From: a virus
IMG/VR virus record: IMGVR_UViG_3300013102_000046
Location: 1 to 41,867 of that record
Direction: 5' to 3' (one strand)
Length of the DNA stretch: 41,867 bases
Program-made: the position numbers and the translations under genes
The notes under the pieces: model-generated
The model's input: only the letters and a program-made list of their open reading frames with translations
Databases searched by the model: none
What the model was told of the DNA's origin: nothing
Part shown: positions 38,928 to 41,867 of the stretch, piece by piece
Numbering within the stretch: the first letter of the stretch is position 1
How the letters are laid out: every line of letters starts with the position of its first letter

Positions 38928-39903
38928 CAGGATTCTCAACGAATGCTTCGGTTTCGTCGCCCGCTGCGCGACCCAGGCCGCAGCGTACGAGCAGGACTAC
39001 ATCATCAGCGTCGGCACGGCCCGGCAAATGGCTGGTTCCCTCGGCCGCTACAACGAACTGATCAAAGCTGCGAAGTTCTGCGGCTACCTTTCGGAAACGT
39101 CAATCACAGTGGAAGGCGAGCAGCGCAAGGCGTTCAAGCTGGTTGAGGACAACGACCTCTTCCACATGATCCTGAAGGCCGAGCGTGAGTGGGACAACCA
39201 GAGAAAGAAGGACACGCGGAACAATGAACTGACGTGGAGAGTAAGAGCCCGCGACGGCGACGCATGCAGATACTGTGGCAAGTCAGTCGCCTGGGGAGAC
39301 ACCAAATCCGGACGTGGCGCCACCTATGACCACACCAACCCCGGCAAAGCGGCCACAGTAGACACCCTCGTTGTCTGCTGCCGCGAATGCAACGGACGCC
39401 GCCAAGACGATCCCGAGAGCACCTGGAAGACCCTTCCAGTTCCGGCAGAGCCGATCATTGGCCCCGCAACGGCCGCTTTCATCGCCAAGCACGGCACCCC
39501 GATCGAACCCACCTACACCCGCCCAACCGCAACACCGGCCACCAGCGCCGCGGCAACGGACGACACGAACCCCGTAGAGCAGCCCCCGCAGGCCGCTCCG
39601 GGACCAGACGAGGCAACGGCTTACTCCGGCCCGTCCAACGAGTCACCGGCCCACACAGCCGCGGCCAAGCACCAACCGGCAGCGACGGGACACCCGGCTG
39701 CAACGGGATCTAGAACCAACACCAGACCAAATCCTGACCCAGGACATCGGTATCCCGGATCTGGATTCGTCGGGACGGGTAGGGAAGGGACGGGTCTGGC
39801 AGGTAAGGGCAGTGAAGGGCAGGAAGCCCCGCACGCAACCCAAGGCAAACCCAAGAACCAAACCAAGAGAAGAAGACGCCCCCGAAACCGAGGACGGAAC
39901 TGA
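38848..39903 (+). CDS. HNH endonuclease with replication-type N-terminus
   Basis: This 351-residue protein starts at GTG 38848. Residues 1-110 resemble the winged-helix start (MPWLKQGDAAANHPIVL) of phage replication proteins of the DnaD/initiator kind. Residues about 125-190 are an HNH nuclease: Cys140 and Cys143 (CRYC), Asp161-His162, Cys177/178 and Cys181-Asn182. The C-terminal third is Pro/Thr/Gly-rich low-complexity with a Gly-rich end (GSGFVGTGREGTG). It may cut or process DNA in replication. The start overlaps the small gene before it. Confidence 0.75.
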   Translation: MPWLKQGDAAANHPIVLSAVEMDDADDRILNECFGFVARCATQAAAYEQDYIISVGTARQMAGSLGRYNELIKAAKFCGYLSETSITVEGEQRKAFKLVEDNDLFHMILKAEREWDNQRKKDTRNNELTWRVRARDGDACRYCGKSVAWGDTKSGRGATYDHTNPGKAATVDTLVVCCRECNGRRQDDPESTWKTLPVPAEPIIGPATAAFIAKHGTPIEPTYTRPTATPATSAAATDDTNPVEQPPQAAPGPDEATAYSGPSNESPAHTAAAKHQPAATGHPAATGSRTNTRPNPDPGHRYPGSGFVGTGREGTGLAGKGSEGQEAPHATQGKPKNQTKRRRRPRNRGRN

Positions 39904-39905
39904 AC

Positions 39906-40238
39906 ATGCCTACCAAACGACTTTCATCGCACAACTCACCATCAGAAGACCAGTTCCAAGAGTCCGTACTGGAACTCGCCCAATACCTCAGTTACGAACT
40001 GCGCTACCACAACCCGGATAGCCGGCGGTCTCAGGCGGGCTTCCCGGATCTCGTCCTCGGCAGTTTGTCCAGGAGGCGTGTCCTATTCCGGGAACTGAAG
40101 ACCGCAACAGGTCGGGTGCGTCCTGCCCAGGTCATTTGTTTGAAGATCCTCAAAATGGCCGGCCTCGATGCTGACGTGTGGCGTCCCGAGGATCTGAAGA
40201 GCGGCCGGATCCAGCGAGAACTGAGAGGGGACAAATGA
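39906..40238 (+). CDS. VRR-NUC domain nuclease
   Basis: This 110-residue protein has the VRR-NUC layout: an early Glu-rich helix (EDQFQESVLELAQYL), GFPDLVL with Asp48, FRELKTATG with Glu63-x-Lys65, and the Q-motif in RPAQ (Gln75). VRR-NUC proteins are small structure-specific nucleases, often in phage replication or recombination. It starts two bases after the previous stop and overlaps the next by four. Confident family call. Confidence 0.88.
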   Translation: MPTKRLSSHNSPSEDQFQESVLELAQYLSYELRYHNPDSRRSQAGFPDLVLGSLSRRRVLFRELKTATGRVRPAQVICLKILKMAGLDADVWRPEDLKSGRIQRELRGDK

Positions 40239-40987
40239 CCACCTGCACGACGCCGGATTGCTACCGGGTGACGTCACTCTACCTGTGCACCGACTGCATC
40301 ATTGAGCTGGATTCTCTTCTCGCCGACGTTGGACCGCTCCTTCAGTTCATTGGGGGCGCTATCGACCAGACGGCTGTGACCAGGAGCCCGGGTGCAAGTG
40401 GAGGTGGTGGTGGCCACGCAAAGTCGCAACCGGCGATGAATGTGGACGCCTACCTTCTGCGGGCATGGCTCCACCAGCTCCCGGAACGCGCCCATGCAAC
40501 TGCAATGGACAACCCGAAAGCTGGAGAGATCTTGTTCATGGCGCGGGACTGGGTTCAGAGAGCACGTGACCTGGTGTGGGGTCCAGAGGATAAGCGCGTC
40601 TATGGTCAGTGCGAGGAGCTACTCGAAGGCGAAGATCAGGACGATGATCCGATTCCCTGTGACGGGCGGCTCGTTGCCCACCCGGACGATGTCACGGTGA
40701 AGTGCCCGTCATGTAACACCGTCCACCATGTAAGTGAGGTGATGGACAAGCTGAGACTGAAGGCCAGGGGAGTGCCAATGCCGCCGCGGGCTGTACGTGA
40801 GTACCTTCAGCGGAAGACCAAGGTGGTGATACTCAAGAAGGACTTCGAGAACTGGGTCCAGCTAGGGAGGTTGCGGTACGTCCTGGACCGTGTGACAACG
40901 ACAAGGAAACCGCAGCGGGTCTACTATCCCGGTGACGTTCTCAGGGTGTTCGAGTACATGCATGGTCGGAGACGGATGCGGGTCTGA
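40235..40987 (+). CDS. Zinc-finger and HTH-like regulator, last early gene
   Basis: This 250-residue protein starts at ATG 40235 after GAGAGGGG. It has two metal-binding regions: C-x4-C (CTTPDC) with CTDC at the N-terminus, and CDG followed by CPSC in the middle. The C-terminal third (PPRAVREYLQRKTKVVILKK) looks like an HTH or small DNA-binding domain. As the last gene before a terminator it may switch on late genes; this role is inferred. Confidence 0.65.
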   Translation: MTTCTTPDCYRVTSLYLCTDCIIELDSLLADVGPLLQFIGGAIDQTAVTRSPGASGGGGGHAKSQPAMNVDAYLLRAWLHQLPERAHATAMDNPKAGEILFMARDWVQRARDLVWGPEDKRVYGQCEELLEGEDQDDDPIPCDGRLVAHPDDVTVKCPSCNTVHHVSEVMDKLRLKARGVPMPPRAVREYLQRKTKVVILKKDFENWVQLGRLRYVLDRVTTTRKPQRVYYPGDVLRVFEYMHGRRRMRV

Positions 40988-41040
40988 AAATGTAGTACCC
41001 TAAATCCGAGGGGATAGCTGTCCCTACAGCTTTGAGTGAA
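40988..41040 (+). promoter_or_regulatory. Inverted repeat between early operon and terminator
   Basis: AGCTGT (41016-41021) pairs with ACAGCT (41026-41031) around CCCT, and TACCCT occurs upstream at about 40996 as a weak -10 match. A small promoter, operator or RNA structure before the terminator is possible; only the palindrome is clear. Confidence 0.35.
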
Positions 41041-41068
41041 GGCCTCGACGGATAACCGTCGGGGCCTT
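41039..41068 (+). terminator. Terminator after early operon
   Basis: GGCCTCGACGG (41041-41051) pairs with CCGTCGGGGCC (41056-41066) around ATAA, with one G-U pair, extended by AA/TT, followed by TTTGTC. A typical factor-independent terminator closing the early operon; the HNH gene starts five bases later. Confidence 0.82.
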
Positions 41069-41072
41069 TGTC

Positions 41073-41396
41073 ATGTCCAGCCGAGGCGGTGAGTCTGACG
41101 TGAACGGTTTGAGCATCCCCGCGTGGTCAGGCCGTCGAGCCGGTGAGGCGTTACTCAAGGTCAAAGCCGAAGGGCGCCGCAAGAACACCGACTGCTGCAT
41201 CTGCAAGCAGAGTATCGACTACTCGCTGACCTATCCGCACGAGCAATCGTGCAGCGTACAGCACCTGAAGTCGCGGAAGCTGTACCCACAGCTGACGTGG
41301 GACCCAAGCAACTGGGCTCCAGCTCATTTGTCCTGCAACAAGGCAGCCGGCCCAGGCGAAGACCTCGGCATGGGCGTGATGTCCGAGGACTGGTGA
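41073..41396 (+). CDS. HNH endonuclease near right end
   Basis: This 107-residue protein has CCICK with Cys41 and Cys44, VQHLKSR with His64, and HLSCNK with His85, Cys88 and Asn89, the HNH layout. HNH proteins next to the ends often assist terminase in cohesive-end cutting (as in HK97 gp74). ATG 41073 follows the terminator without a clear ribosome site; GTG 41100, after AGGCGGTGAG, may be the real start. Its 3' end is repeated in the next gene. Confidence 0.85.
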   Translation: MSSRGGESDVNGLSIPAWSGRRAGEALLKVKAEGRRKNTDCCICKQSIDYSLTYPHEQSCSVQHLKSRKLYPQLTWDPSNWAPAHLSCNKAAGPGEDLGMGVMSEDW

Positions 41397-41830
41397 CCAT
41401 GGCCCGAACAGTTGTCGTGCTCTGCGGCCCACCGGGTGCCGGCAAGACGACAGCGGCCAGACAGTCCGGTCTCACAGTGTTTGACCGTGACGATCCAGAG
41501 TGGACAAGCGAACGCCAGTTCACCGACGCGCTAGCCGCAGTCGGCACCGATCCGAAAGCCAACGCCGTTGTCATCCGAACCGGAGCGACATCGGCAGCGC
41601 GAGCCAAGGCAGCCCAGATGGTCGCCGCGACCCACGTCTTCCTACTGACCGCCAGCCAACACGAGCTGACACAACGCATCAGGCAACGCGACCGAGCGGA
41701 CAAGGTCAACACCCTCATTGGTGTGAAGACATGGTTTCAACGCTTCGACCGAACCGACGGTGTCAGGGACTTCCCCGGCTGGTCGAGGATCCACAAACCA
41801 GACCTCGGCACCATGTCCGAGGACTGGTGA
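41361..41830 (+). repeat. Shared 3' end of the last two genes (direct repeat)
   Basis: GACCTCGGCA at 41361-41370 and ATGTCCGAGGACTGGTGA at 41379-41396 recur at 41801-41810 and 41813-41830, differing only by a six-base (two-codon) shorter spacer in the second copy. Both copies are at gene ends and code for DLG...MSEDW. The identity at DNA level suggests a fairly recent duplication or a conserved DNA site near the terminus. Confidence 0.8.
41399..41830 (+). CDS. P-loop kinase-like protein
   Basis: This 143-residue protein has Walker A GPPGAGKT at residues 10-17, FDRDDPEW as a possible metal-binding acidic segment, and a later RQRDRAD helix with basic residues as in small nucleotide or polynucleotide kinases. 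A longer in-frame start (41249) lies in the HNH gene; ATG 41399, two bases after its stop, is chosen. It ends in the same MSEDW residues as the HNH gene. It is the last gene before the right end. Confidence 0.75.
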   Translation: MARTVVVLCGPPGAGKTTAARQSGLTVFDRDDPEWTSERQFTDALAAVGTDPKANAVVIRTGATSAARAKAAQMVAATHVFLLTASQHELTQRIRQRDRADKVNTLIGVKTWFQRFDRTDGVRDFPGWSRIHKPDLGTMSEDW

Positions 41831-41867
41831 ACCGCCAAAAAATCCAGCCTCTCGCCAGCCCGGACAC
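41831..41867. other. Right end of window, no gene
   Basis: These 37 bases after the last stop hold an A-run (CCAAAAAATCC) and then GC-rich sequence. Together with the C-rich first 30 bases of the window this would form the cohesive-end junction if the ends are virion ends. No hairpin or gene was seen. Confidence 0.4.

Noticed and set aside
40988-41068. Possible tRNA or small RNA gene in the gap after the early operon
   Set aside because: The palindromes do not form a cloverleaf and the second one is a normal terminator.

Overview
The window reads as one essentially complete temperate siphovirus (tailed phage) genome of an actinobacterial host. The evidence is GC-rich sequence, a full HK97-type head and siphovirus tail module, a large serine integrase, a repressor with an ImmA/IrrE peptidase, and a DUF3263 gene, a family typical of Actinobacteria and their phages. 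Arthrobacter or a relative is my best guess for the host; this is inferred from gene style, not from any database match. The window opens just before the terminase region and ends just after an HNH/kinase pair, so its ends probably are the virion DNA ends, with cohesive ends likely but not proven. I saw no tRNA, CRISPR array, rRNA or insertion sequence.

Layout. (1) 1-10101, rightward: a P-loop protein and an HTH protein, small and large terminase, portal, ClpP-like protease fused to a scaffold (with a nested scaffold start), decoration protein, major capsid, head-tail connectors, tail terminator and major tail protein, followed by a strong hairpin. (2) 10192-18514: tail assembly chaperones joined by a -1 frameshift, a 1380-residue tape measure with tandem repeats and an M23 peptidase domain, and distal, hub-like and other minor tail proteins. 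(3) 18540-23257: membrane and lysis cassette (coiled-coil membrane protein, cysteine/collagen-like membrane protein, CHAP endolysin, holin), then a tail fibre with knob repeats and a deacetylase-like C-terminus, ending at a bidirectional terminator. (4) 23274-26357: accessory island, mostly leftward, with two 60-residue proteins, a protein built of about 90-residue repeats, a PIN-like nuclease, a rightward unknown gene and DUF3263. (5) 26358-29496: lysogeny switch, with probable attP, serine integrase, ImmA-like peptidase and repressor leftward, an operator array of TGACAAGT boxes, and a rightward Cro-like gene. (6) 29493-40987: a long rightward early operon of small genes, most overlapping by 1-4 bases, including a ParB-like protein, a phage DNA sliding clamp, an ASCH protein, several zinc-ribbon microproteins, a small protein resembling the terminase N-terminus, an HNH/replication-type protein and a VRR-NUC nuclease. 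(7) 41041-41830: terminator, then an HNH endonuclease and a P-loop kinase that share a near-identical 3' end.

How it works together. After entry, the switch at 28964-29136 chooses between lysogeny (repressor, integrase) and the rightward early operon. No DNA polymerase was found; the phage sliding clamp, ParB-like protein and HNH/replication-type protein suggest that the host replisome is recruited. Late genes package DNA through TerS/TerL, with the HNH protein probably assisting end cleavage, build head and tail, and lyse the cell with the CHAP enzyme and holin. The most unusual points are the PIN-centred leftward island, the operator array, the terminase-like microprotein, the nested scaffold start, the deacetylase-like fibre with an altered metal motif, and the repeated 3' end near the right terminus.
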